64,000 bases of DNA from Paramecium sonneborni (Eukaryota; Ciliophora; Oligohymenophorea; Peniculida; Parameciidae): contig CAJJDN010000033.1 of the NCBI GenBank assembly GCA_905182985.1, forward strand, positions 242,233 through 306,232. The letters are read 5' to 3'. The notes below the pieces were generated by a model. It saw only the letters and a program-made list of their open reading frames with translations. It was not told the DNA's origin and searched no databases. The position numbers were made by a program, and so were the translations under genes. Positions 11,467-23,400 of the stretch are shown piece by piece (within the stretch, counting starts at the first letter, position 1; every line of letters starts with the position of its first letter).

Positions 11467-12931
11467 ATGTAAAACTTCAAATCTGCAACTGAATACTTGG
11501 ATGAAATTGGATAGTAGCTTAACTTTATTGATTAATATTATTTCTAACAAGTAGATTAGGCAGATGCTTAAGCTTTATTAAAATTTAAGAAGGTCTATAA
11601 GTATATTGATGAAGCATATAAAGTATAATTAGTTATTTAAATTACAGTCAAATTTTATAAATGATGATGGTTTATTTTAAGTTTATGGATTTGTCTTATA
11701 AACAATCAAGAAATTTAAAAGAAAATTAGAAAACAGAATTTATTTTGATAAAACTGATTATTAAGCAACTCTTGAAAAACTTGAACGAACATAAACAAAA
11801 TTTGTTCCTGTTTATAAGGATCTTATTTTGGATGCTTAAAAATTAGAAAGAATAGATTTAGAAAGCTTATTAGATTCTAATATGATTCATCATATATATA
11901 CTAAAAAAGAATTAGGCTAATTTGCAATCTAATTGTTTGATTTCTTAAATTTAGATTAAATCAAAGTACCAAAATAAATTTTAGGAGATTTGATAAATGA
12001 AATTGTCATGAATTATAATGTTGTACCTTATCATAATTTTACTCATGCTTTCTAATTATCATAATTGCTTTTTTCATGCTATATGAAATCAAATTTAAAG
12101 AATTTTTGTAATTAACTTGAAATATTCTCTGCTATTCTTGCTGGCTTAGGACATGATTTAAATCATAGTAAGAAATTAAATTATTATAATTTTAGAGGGC
12201 GTTAACAATATGTATAAAATAAAAAAGTCTAAGAAATTTAATATATTAACATCGGAAATTGCTGTCTTAGAAAATATGCATTGTGCCACTTTTTTTAATA
12301 TTATACAACTCAACAGAAAACATGATTTCTTTCAATACATGTCAAATGATGAGGAAAAAACCTTAGCTAAAAGATTGATTATTACATCAATATTAGCAAC
12401 TGATATGGTATTTATTATTTTAAATTATACAATAGAGTAAACATGCCAAACTTTTAGCTAAATTGTAAAAAAGAGTAGAATGCACTAAATCATTTGAATA
12501 AGGTGTAAAAAATGATTTAATAGAAATGCCACGTTTCTCAAATGAAAGACTTGAAGATAGAATTTTTATTCTTAATATCATGGTTCATGCTTGTGATATT
12601 TCTAATCCAACTATGAAATTTGACAATTATATGAATTGGTCCTATTTATTAACTTAAGAATTTAATGATTAAGTATAACTACTTTTAAATGCTTAGACTA
12701 TTAAAGAAGCTAAAATAGGAGTTGATGTTACTGCATTTTTGATCTATAAAGATAAACCTACTTATTATGGAGGATAAATATTTTTTTCAAGTATCCCCTA
12801 TTTTATATTACTTAGAATCTTTGGTTCTTCCTTTATGGATTCAAATAGGTGAACTATATCCAGAACTTAAATATTTACCTGATGAAATTAATAAGAATTT
12901 AGAAATATTACAATAAAAGCTAAAATAATGA
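11467..12931 (+). CDS. 3',5'-cyclic-nucleotide phosphodiesterase (class I PDE)
   Basis: 452 aa, introns 11623-11647 (25 nt), 12168-12195 (28), 12408-12435 (28) and 12727-12751 (25). It hydrolyses cAMP and/or cGMP. The HD-type metal site is complete: PYHNFTHAFQLSQ, GHDLNHKGVNN, the TDM segment before SKHAKLL, HACDISNPTMKF and the helix ending LTQEFNDQV; the C-terminal FFQVSPILYYLESLVLPLW segment sits where PDEs have their Q-containing lid. The N-terminal 150 residues are charged and helical with no recognised regulatory domain or TM, so the enzyme is probably cytosolic. Intron 4 is inferred from frame and family pattern (GTTACT start is less typical). Nucleotide preference cannot be told from sequence alone. 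Confidence 0.93.
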
Positions 12932-13376
12932 TGTCATTCATATTATTATTCTAATCTAATTATTATTTATAATAGAGATTATTATTTCTTTTTTTAAATT
13001 TCTTTATATATTTTACTTATTTGTACAAAATCTGAAGTTTCTATTTGAAATATAAAAATTTTATCTTTTAAAACGACTGCATAGTTCTAAACTACTATTC
13101 TAAATGATTAAAATCAAAATTTAAATAATTTAAGTCTAAAAAGTTACTTAGAGGGAAAATTTTTCAAAATTATTGAAAATTTAAATTTTCTATAAAATTG
13201 TGTTTTAATAAGAAATTCAGATTTTTATTGCTTAATTTAGTGTTAATGATCTTAAATTAGTGTTTGATAATATGTTATTTTTTATATTTATATAAATGTA
13301 TTTTAATTAATTTGTGATTTAATCAAATTTAATGTTTTTTTTTTTGTTTTAAATAAAGAATATAAAAAATATAGAT
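12932..13376. other. Intergenic between convergent genes
   Basis: 445 bp between the PDE stop and the stop of the next minus-strand gene. AT-rich and T-run-rich; no ORF or structure seen. Confidence 0.7.
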
Positions 13377-14009
13377 TCAAATTCTTAAAAGAGTTTTCTT
13401 TATAATATTCTTATGCTTTAAATGTCTAGATTTTTATTAGATTTTAGAATTGTAGATATATTGAATAGATTCTTTTTTAAGGAAATTCATCCTAAAATTT
13501 AATATTTATTAATACCCAAGAATGCGAAATGTTTTTAAAAATTCAGGATTGCTTGTATGTTTAACAATATGTGTCAAATTACTAAGTTTACTTTTTAGAG
13601 ATTATAGAAGTTCAAGGAATTCTTATCCTTTTTATTCTCCTAAAATCTTAAAAATAAAAAATTGTTGTCTTATAGAATAAGCAACAATAGCCTTAGCAAA
13701 ATTTTTATGAAAATTTGTTGTATCAAGCTCTTTTAAAGTTTTTGAAGATTTAAATGCCTATTTTTTTTTATTTGTAATAAAGCTAGATTTTTCATTCTCC
13801 ATTTAAGAATTAAAACTCTCATCTTAATCAATATCACAAGTGTGATTGCTTTATGGATTTTAATTAAATTGATCTGATTATTAAAACAGTTTCTCTTAAT
13901 TGACAGATTATATTTCAGTTGAAGGTTAAACTTAGCAAAAGTAGATTGGATAGCAAATTTGGCTCTAATAGAATGGAAAGTAGATTTAAGGTTATTAAGA
14001 ATAGAACAT
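13377..14009 (-). CDS. Unknown protein, tandem paralog 1
   Basis: 202 aa, intron 13492-13515 (24 nt). Two-part protein: an N-terminal low-complexity region rich in Tyr, Pro, Gln and Phe (MFYSQQPQIYFPFYQSQ), an acidic middle (CDIDQDES), then a conserved C-terminal domain with AKAIVAYSI, ILGEQKGQEFLELLQSLKSKL, NLTHIVKHTS and FLKTFRILG, ending YIYNSKIQQKSRHLKHKNIIKK. The C-terminal part aligns with the next gene throughout, including the intron position, so it is a real conserved domain. I do not recognise it; the aromatic/Gln-rich head resembles RNA-granule or nuclear proteins, but that is only an impression. The intron is a multiple of three without TGA. Confidence 0.8.
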
Positions 14010-14270
14010 ATTTAAGATAATTATTAAAATTAGTATACAATGATTTTTATGAATTATTGAAAAATTGTATTTTGCGTTTTTTTTGATAAATAAAATAACA
14101 ATAAAAGCTTTATCATTTTTTTATTTGTATTTGTAAATTCAAATTAATATTAGCCTATAAGTATGATTTTTAATTTAAATTTATGATTTTAAGTAGAAAT
14201 ATTCCAATTCGAAATAGAAATATTATTTTATAAAAATAATTAATATTTATAATTTAAAAAGCTTAAGGAA

Positions 14271-14931
14271 TCAAATTTTGAAAAGGTTTTTTCTAATAAT
14301 GTGCTTGCCTTTTAAATGGCTAGTCTTCTATTAGATTTTTGAATTATAAATATAACTGATGTAGTCTTTTCTTAAGAATTTGTTACTAAAAGCTAATTAT
14401 ATATTTATACCACAATATCCTAAAAAGTTTAATGAAATCTTCATCTCTTGTATATTTATTAACATGTGTCAGATTTCTGATATTGTTTTACATTTTTTTT
14501 ACAACTCGATAGAACTTAAATGCTTTTTTTTCTCCTAATTGAGCTACTACAACTGCATTTTATTGTTTTATATATAAAATCACTGCTTTAGCATAGTTTT
14601 TTTATATATTAGTTGATCCATTCAATTAATTAACAGCATAACTTTTTTCTTAATTCTCATTCAAGCCTGTTGCCCTATAATCTTCATCTTTTTCATCTGA
14701 ATATTCTACATCCAAATCTAAATCTCCATTATCTTATGATTCAGGTGGTTTTGTTTCTTCAAAATGTTGTTTAGTTGAGTTATTAAAACAATTATTGTTT
14801 GATACTTCTTATTCTCTTGGTTAAATTTAGGTTTAAACAACAATTTATTATGGGTATATAATGTACGGAGTGTAAGTTTGCATTGGATAGTAGCAAAACA
14901 TAGGCTGATAGGGAAAAGTGCAATTATACAT
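14271..14931 (-). CDS. Unknown protein, tandem paralog 2
   Basis: 211 aa, intron 14386-14410 (25 nt) at the same place as in its neighbour. N-terminus MYNCTFPYQPMFCYYPMQ, then Gln/Pro and an acidic stretch (LDLDVEYSDEKDEDY), then the shared C-terminal domain (AKAVILYIKQQ, LGEKKAFKFYRVVKKM, NLTHVNKYTR, FIKLFRIL, YIYNSKIQQKTSHLKGKHII). It lies 261 bp upstream of the first paralog on the same strand, so a local tandem duplication is the simple origin. The low-complexity heads have diverged much more than the C-terminal domain. Function unknown. Confidence 0.8.
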
Positions 14932-16682
14932 TGAGTATGTTTGGTTTTGAAAAATAATTAATGAATTAATTTGCGTTTCTTTGCCTATAAAAATTCATAA
15001 AATTTTTAACTGATCAATGAGTTACGTTAAAAGAACTTCTTATGAACTATTTTAGAAATATTATTCTTTTACTTAAAACTGAAATTTTATCAGGTAATGT
15101 AAACTTATAATTATTTATTCATATTAGTACAAATATTAGTAAAATAATCTCATTCCAATATAGATTAATGAAAAAAAGCAATATGAAATTTAATTTTCAG
15201 TTATTTTCATTAAAGAATCTCTTTTTTCAATGAATTTCTGTTTAAGAACTTGACTATATTGAAAATATTTTCAGTTAAATCAAATTCTGATAACTTTGTT
15301 TTGTTGAATTTTTTATTAATTCTAATAAAATAATGTATTTATTCAAGGCATTTAACTTTATAGATATAGAAAATACTAAAAAAAGCAAAAGATTATAGAT
15401 ACAAAATTGTAAGAAATTTTTCTCTGTTTAAATTTTAGATTTATAAAATTAAGTTAAATAATTATCTTAAAGAATAAACATTTCCATTTCAATTAATCGA
15501 AAGACTGAAATATTATTTGGATTAGAATCTCAAGTTTATGAATTGTTTAATTTTTTTTCTTTATTCAAGGAAAACTTATTATAATTATAATTAAATGAAC
15601 ATAAATTTTAGATAAAATTTTGTATTTTTCAACCTGTTACTTTTAAGACTTTAAATTCGTTTACTTATTTTTTAAACATTGTAATATTGATATTCTTCTG
15701 TTGAATTTAATTTTTTTGATTCTTTTTTGCATTTAAAAAAATATTATCTAATTTTAATTAAAGTGCAGCAAATTAAAATTAATTTCTTACTTGAACTCAT
15801 TTTTAAACAATTTTTTAATTATTTTTTTAAGATTCAAAACTAGGTTAAATCAATATCTTTTCTTTTTGATAGATTTTAGAGAATTATTTCGTATAATAAT
15901 TATTTCATATAATAATTATTTTTTATCAATTTAAATTTAAGTAGTAATTACCTTGTCAATAATTAAAGATTGCTTCTAAAAGTTTTTAAAATCATAAGGA
16001 CTTTTTATTTGAATTTAAGAAGCTATTTATACTAATGGAATATCTTTATGAGACTAAATATAGAGTTTTTTTAAGTCAATATAAGTAATTATTAAGTATG
16101 CTTTTCCTTTTATTTTAAGTATTTTTATTAAATCTTCTTTTCTCTATAAGAATAAATATATTATTTATATTAATGAGTATTGCAAATTACTTTTTGCCAA
16201 TTTTTGAAAATGTTTAAGTTAATGTTTTTAGTCAATCATTTTTTATAAATTTATCATTATTGTTTAAAAATAATTAATAAAATTTAATATATTCTTGGAA
16301 ATCAATCAATGTAAATGAATAGCTTCTCTTAAAGTAAAAATTAGTTGGTTTTAGAATTTTACTTATTTAAGTATAATTATAACCAAATTAACTAGTTAAT
16401 TAATTAAATATGCTTGATAATTATTGGGATTAAATCTTGCTTTGATAGATTTATAGAAATCATCTATAGATCTTCAAATAAGTACTTTAGAAATATTTAA
16501 TTAAATTTCTGACATAATTGTTTTTTTTTGAGATTTTGTTTAAACAGATGAGAAGAAATCAAATACTATTTAACTTTTTGAATTTTATCTTCAATTAATT
16601 TGGTTTATTTGATGGGTATTATTTTTTGATTGTTTTTTACAAATTACTTTATAAATTAAAATCATAAATAAATAAATAATTT
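14932..16682. other. 1.75-kb region without an intact gene
   Basis: Very AT-rich. A plus-strand frame at about 16320-16625 reads like a helical repeat protein (segments such as QLLGLNLALIDLQKSS and ISTLEIFNQISDII) but is broken by TGA codons. It might be a decayed HEAT-type gene or chance. Nothing else supportable. This is one of the longest gene-free stretches in the window. Confidence 0.5.
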
Positions 16683-18404
16683 ATGCTCTTATTATATTTA
16701 CTAATAGTTATTGCTAAGACTTAAATAAATTTAGTTTGGTAGATATATGATCCATAGAGTGGATTAACATCATCAGATTAATTAATAACCTTTGGATAAT
16801 ATAATAAAGAAATAAGGGTTTGGCCTTCAGATGGAAGTGTATTTAAGAGTGAGTTTTAATTATCTGGTAATTTACCTATGAATCCTTAATTTCCAAAAGC
16901 AAAGATTAATAGTAAATATATGAGTTTTTATGTTGGTATTACTGAGAATAGTGGGGCTACTCTGACTTTAATTAAAAGTGCTAATAAAGATTATTAGTTC
17001 TTATAGAATGTAATATCTTTTATTCCATCAACGAAATAATGTATAATAACACCTTCTGTAGATTTTAATACAATTCCATTTGGAGGAAAAAGATAGATTA
17101 CTTTAGATTTTCTTAATTGTATACCAATAACAGGTTTATAAATAAAAATGTTATATTAAACAATTAGTAAAACAATTATTCAAAAAAATCGTGAAAGATT
17201 TGCTGAAATAGAAATATCAGCATTAAATGCAGCTATAGATACTTCAATATCTATATCATTTTAAGTGAATTCAACATATTATCTAATTAGTACTTTAAAT
17301 TTGAAAGTAGTTACAAATTAATAATCTCTACCTATTTCTACAATAGTTAATAAGAATAGTGGGACTTGTACTGGAGCTACAGGTATTTTTACTTTTAATT
17401 GTGGGAAACAATCAATGCTTTATTATAGTTATTCATATTAAAATTAAGCAATAGATTTTAATAAGATAAAAGAATAATTACTTTTAAGAAGATAAGGAAA
17501 ACAATATACTGATGTTAATACATATGAAGGATATGGAGTAAGTTTTATACCAGATAACATTAATAAAGATATAACTTTAGTTGGATTAAGAAGTAATACT
17601 GTTTATACTATTTTTGCGGTTTGTGAAGATGAAATTTATTAGTAATAATAATCAACTATATCTTTTAATCGATGTGATAGCTTATAAACTATTAAAAAAA
17701 TTACAATTTAATCTTATTAAATGTTTTAGATTACAAATTTAAGAGATATTGTTTGTGATCTCATGATTTAATTGTCTTTAAAATAAAATTAAGTTAGTTC
17801 TGCAGATGGATTATTTTGTAATAATGTTGCATAATCAAAAATTAATGGAAATAGATAATATTATGTTCCTGATGTTAATTAATCATAAATTAATTCTTAT
17901 ATATTCTTTTTATATCCAGATTATGCTACTACTTATGATTTTAATATTAATAGTCTCTCTATTTCTCAATATTAAGTTTAAAAATTAACTATAGAGAAAA
18001 TTACTCCGAATTTTCCTATTATAAGTTAGGAATTTTTTATTGCGGATGAAAATTAAATGAATTTCACTATTAAACTTAAAACAGATGGATTTATTACTAT
18101 TGGATTAGATTTAATGTAAAACACATTACCTAATTTATAATAATTTTCAAATGGATTAAATTATCTTAATAATCCTTTTATAAAATTTAATTAAAAATTC
18201 TTAAGTGCTAAATAACAATATTCATTTTAATTTAGATTAAGTGACAAGAATAATTATTAATTAATATATTAACTTAAATCAGTGCCATCAGATGGGGCTT
18301 TATATTCTCCTTTATATGTAAGGAAATTAAGTTTGTTACAAATGTAAGAACTTTAGAACTTTATTATTATATGTTTGAGTTTTATAATGTTGTTTTATCT
18401 TTGA
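16683..18404 (+). CDS. Large secreted/surface protein with signal peptide and C-terminal hydrophobic anchor
   Basis: 573 aa in one uninterrupted frame, far longer than chance allows. It starts with a signal peptide (MLLLYLLIVIAKT) and ends in a hydrophobic stretch FIIICLSFIMLFYL right at the stop, so it is either a type I membrane protein with almost no tail or GPI-anchored. The ectodomain is rich in Asn, Ser, Thr and Ile with scattered Cys and many N-glycosylation sequons, in beta-strand-like alternation (for example WPSDGSVFKSEF and YEGYGVSFIPDN). I recognise no domain. ATG at 16683 directly precedes the signal peptide. It is 103 bp upstream of the next plus-strand gene. Confidence 0.85.
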
Positions 18405-18507
18405 AATATATTTTATAGAATTTATAATTCTTTAAATTCAAATTCAAATAATTGATTGTAAAATTATTATAATTACAATAAAAAATTTATATAATTTAAT
18501 AATTAAT

Positions 18508-18892
18508 ATGTCCGATTCTGATGAATCGATAGACTCGGTTGAATTGGAGCATTAAATGCTAATTGATGAATTCAAAGATTTATTGAAAGAATATAATGAA
18601 TTAAAATAACAAAATTAAGTGAAACCTAAAAAATAAGAAATTTCAATGGAGAATTTTGAAATTTAATGGAAGCAATTATTAGAAACTAAAAAGTCATTAG
18701 AAGATAAGATAGGTTAAATACATTGTTAATCTTAAGAGAAATAAGAGTATTATTTTAATGATAATTAGAGAATTAGAAGATTATTAAGATAAATTGTTAA
18801 TAGTAAAAGAATAAATTTTTAAACAGAATAAAGAATTATAAGAGAAAGAATAATTAGTAAAATTATTGTAAAAATAACTAAAAGATATGTGA
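18508..18892 (+). CDS. Short acidic coiled-coil protein, unknown
   Basis: 120 aa, intron 18747-18768 (22 nt). The N-terminus is acidic (MSDSDESIDSVELEH). The rest is a continuous coiled coil with heptads such as LIDEFKDLLKEYNEL, WKQLLETKKSLEDKI and VKEQIFKQNKELQEKEQL. Removing the intron joins two coiled-coil halves into one frame, which supports the model. No localisation signal. Converges with the Cdc20-family gene, stop to stop 26 bp apart. Confidence 0.72.
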
Positions 18893-18918
18893 TTATAAAT
18901 ATATATATATTAATTAAA

Positions 18919-20398
18919 TCATCTAATTTCACACATGGTTAAAAACGAAGAAATATTATTGGGCATTGATGATGGATAAATTTTCCAAAATTTTAATGTT
19001 TCATCTCCAGATCCTGTCAAAATAGTAGATTCGTCTATAAATATCTTTAGTATAAAAAATACCAGGACTAGCTGACAAATATAGGACTCTTTCAGAATGT
19101 CCTTCTAATTAATGAATTTTTTTGATAGTTGGATATTGCCACAAACAAATTTAATTTTTTTCATATCCATGAGTTGAAACGAATTCATTAATAATTTTAG
19201 AAAATCTTAATTTACAAACCTGTGAATCACAATTAATACTAGTGATTAATTAATTAGTTAAAGAACTATGAATTTTAATAGTTTTATCTTAATTTCCTCC
19301 TCCTGTAGCTAAAATTCCACTAGAATTAGGATTCCATGCTAAAGCTCTTATTGCAGCTTTATGAGATTTAATTTCCCATGATATATATTAATTATCTGCA
19401 TTTGTATTTCCACCTCTTAATTACCAAATAAAAACTTTATTATCATTACCTCCAGATGCTAATTATAATTCATTTCCATCAAAAGTTATTCCACATACTT
19501 CTTAAGTATGTCCGTGTAATTCAAACACTTAATAATTTGCAACTCTTATATCACATATATTTATTGTTTTATCTTTACTACCATATGCAAATATATTAGA
19601 ATTAGCCCAATTTATTGTACTTATTCTTTTTGTTGATTAATTTATACATCCTATATAAGTATTCTTATTGTAATCCCATAATTTTAATTATCCATCATAA
19701 CTTCCCATTCCTAAAATTTATCCATTTGTATTCCATTAAAGAGAAGTATAATATATAGGATTTATTTAATTGTTAAATGGTTCTGTCAATTTAAATACTT
19801 TTAATGTATCAACATTATACAAATATACACATCTTTATAAACCTATAACAATTACATTGTTTTTTCCCCAATGCAAAGTATCTTAATAAAAATCATCTTC
19901 TAAACCTGGAGCATCAAGTACTTTTATAGGTTAGGTATCTATTTTTCTTTTTGGTATTTCTTACTATTTATTTGGTTATAATTTCTCTGATTTTTATTTA
20001 TTAAAATTCAATATGCTAACATGTTTATTTTCATCTATTTCTAATACATTTTCACTTAAAAGTTCTTCATATGCATTCTCTTCTTCTATTTCAAATGGTT
20101 ATATTTGTTTATTAAATAGATTTCTAGATACATTAAGTGGAATGTAACGATCTCCATATGGTGATGTTTATAAACCTATTTCTGGAATTATTTATTTTTA
20201 ATTGTTTTTTAACATAGACTTAGGAGTTTTCCAAGGATTTATATTTTTCGGAGAATAAAAATCATTATTATTATTTGGCGATTATATTGTTGTCGATTAA
20301 TTTGTTTTATTTTCTTTCTTTTCTTTTGTAGGTGTGCTTAATTTATAATTTATTTCCAATATATTATCTTCTTATTAAGATTATAATTCTTGCTACAT
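18919..20398 (-). CDS. APC/C activator, Cdc20/Cdh1 (Fizzy) family
   Basis: 483 aa, intron 19035-19062 (28 nt). It recruits substrates to the anaphase-promoting complex. Visible: the C-box DRYIP near residue 95 (after PYGD), a linker, then a seven-bladed WD40 propeller beginning LDAPGLEDDFYQDTLHWG and including LHGHTQEVCGITF, ASGGNDNKVFIW, HKAAIRALAWNP, ATGGGNQDKTIKIH, VSTHGYEKNQICLW and LTGSGDETLKFW. The last two residues are Ile-Arg, the tail that docks on the APC/C. Family membership is clear; Cdc20 versus Cdh1 is not decidable here. The start at 20398 is the first ATG leaving a normal N-terminal region; no ATG further up is in frame. Confidence 0.93.
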
Positions 20399-20467
20399 TT
20401 GAATTTTATAATAATTATAACTATTAATTGCCAACTTAAAATTGAGCTAAATAACAAAAAAAATTTA

Positions 20468-23400
20468 TCATAATGAATCAATTTATTTCCTTAAGTTTTC
20501 AATCGCTGTCTAATCATAAACTTCGTCATCTATAAATTAATTATATTCATTCTAAAATCATTATAATTAAATATACTTTAAAAGCATTCTTAAACTATGT
20601 TACTAATTAAATAAGTTTAGTTTTATCATGCTTATTTTTTTTTATTACATTTAATAAAATTAAAATTTGTTGTACTAATTACAATTTATAAATATGTAAT
20701 TATTCTATTTGTAATTTTTCATATGCAACATTGTCTTACACCATTACATAATTTATAAAGTTATTCACATATATTTATGCAAGTTCTATCTCACTAATGT
20801 TGTGATTTAATAATATTTCAAAAAAGAACCAAGTTGAAAGTTAAGTTATTTATTATTCTTAACATTCTTTACAATTTACTAATTCAAAAATTTCTGTCAT
20901 TTTTTAAACTCGAATATATTTTTATTTATTTTATAGATTTTCTAATACTAATTTCATTTACATCTTGAAAATTTCTGATGGCCATATATTTGATTCTTAA
21001 TATGCTTAAATTATAAAATCAGTCCAAACTTAATCAATAAAATATTCATTATATAATTATTTCTACTATTTTACTTCTAGATAATCCATACATAAAATCT
21101 ATCCAAAAAAAATATTATTATCCTCAAAAAACTGCATAATTACATTACAATCTAAAATTTCTATCAATATTTTTCTCTTCTAACTTAAATAACCTAAAAT
21201 TTTAGGATACAATACCTTCATTATCATTTGTTATTATATAATCATACATGATATCTTAAAGAAATAGCAATTTACTTAAATCAATTGCTTATTTTTCAAA
21301 TTATAATATGTCATTTTATAAATCATTTTTTTAACTAGATTTTATAAATTCTTATGCTTTAAATACATATCTCAATCTTTTTCTTAAAGGTAAGACTGCT
21401 TCAATATCTTCTAAAGTCATTTCAGAATTCTCAGCTAAAGAAAATTGAGCTAATTTGAGTAATAGTTGTATTAACAAAAAAACTGATTGATTATCTCCCT
21501 TAACTGATTTAATTAAAAGTTATTATTTTTAAATTTACAACTTTTCAAGTTCATTACATTATAATTCTAAATCTTAATTATAATCAATAAAAACTATAAA
21601 TTCCTTTAGTTTTTATTTAATCAAACCATTTAAAATCACTTCAGTTGCAGTTATTAACTGATATTTATTTAATATTTCAAGAGAATCTTTTAGTATATCA
21701 TAAACTTATGTTTTTGTTAAACCTTTAGGAGGATCTTAATAATATTGTATTAAATTATTATATTATTGAATTAGATCCAAAAAACAAATCCTGTATTAAT
21801 CATCAAACTGATCTTTTTCTGATTGTGAACATTTTTATGCTAAAAATTGTATATAGAATCTAAATGTACCAAAAGGATACATATAATTAAGAAAGCTTTA
21901 TGATAGATAAGAATGAGAAATAGCAAAAATGACCTCTTCAACTGATTTCAATGCTTCCTTTAATTGTTCTTGTAATTCATCTTATAATTCTTTATAATAA
22001 ATAAAAATTTCTCTCTTTTCAAGAACTTTCTCAAAAGTTATTTAAGGAGCCTTAGAAAGCTTTAAAATTCTTTTTATTTTTTCATGAATCTATTCATTAG
22101 GGTTTAATTTGATTATATCTAAAGGTTAATAAAAATAAGATACTTTTTTAAGTTGCAAACTAAAGTATTTCATCAAATAAATTTTATGCTAAACTAATTT
22201 TAAAATCTTAGATAGTAAAATATTCTGAAAAGTTTATATGCATGTAGGATGCCATATCTCTAAATTTTTATTTATCACTTTTGATTATATGAATCATTAA
22301 TTATTTTAATGTAAGTAAACTTGAAGATTCTCCATTTAGTATAGATTTGACTGATAAATCAAATAATTATTATTTGTTTGAATAACTATTAATTATGTTT
22401 CTGATTCCATTTAGATCTCCAAAGAAATAAATAAAAAATGATAATAATTACTTTACTTATAGACAATATTCATAAAGTCCTTTCATTTAAGTCTAATTAA
22501 ATAAAATTATAAATAATACATGTTCTATATCAACATTAACACTTTAAAAAAGTGATTGATCAGAATAGTTTGTACTTCTTGTAATATCTAATTTTGAACT
22601 TAAATCAAAGGATTCATAAATTTACTTATTAAATCCTTTTTTGTAATTTTAATGTTCTATTTATTCTTCTTATGATGATTCAACAATTTAATGTTTTTTT
22701 TTTTAAAAATAATTAGGTTCATTATCGAATAATTTCAATAATTTGTCTATTTGCTTATAAACCATTTGAAGTTATTCAATAGAATAACTTTCTATTGGTC
22801 GGTTACTTTCTAAATTATATACTTTCTCATCAATAAATTTTTTAGTAGTTAATGGTGCTAAGATTTTCCAAATTAATTAAGTAGTACTAAATACCTTTTT
22901 AGACTTTTAATTTCTATCTTCACTTAATAAAGATCTTTTAACTAATGAAAAATAAGCTCTCATAGCTTTATCTTTAATAATTGATCCTTTACTAACATAT
23001 ACTTAACCAGTGACCCATAAAGGAATTCTTTCATTATCATCAAAAAATTTTTATATATTTTCTGAGAAATGTATTCTCTAGTAGGCCTTTTACAAATCAA
23101 ATTAATATTGCTATTAAAGTTCTACATTAATATAAAAAAGCGAATCTTCTTAAATTATTATTTATAAAATTTGAGAACAGCTTTCTTCGATCCCAAAAGC
23201 CCTTATTAATTTTTCTAAAGGAAAGTCTTCATAATTTTGATTAATGAAATCATAATGTGTAACTTTAATAGCTGTGAAAAAGCAATCAATTGGTCTCATT
23301 TTTACTATAAACTCAATTGTATGACCAGCTATACATACATAATGTTCTGGTAGATTATATAATTATGATTCATTTACATCAGAATGATTGAATATTTTTT

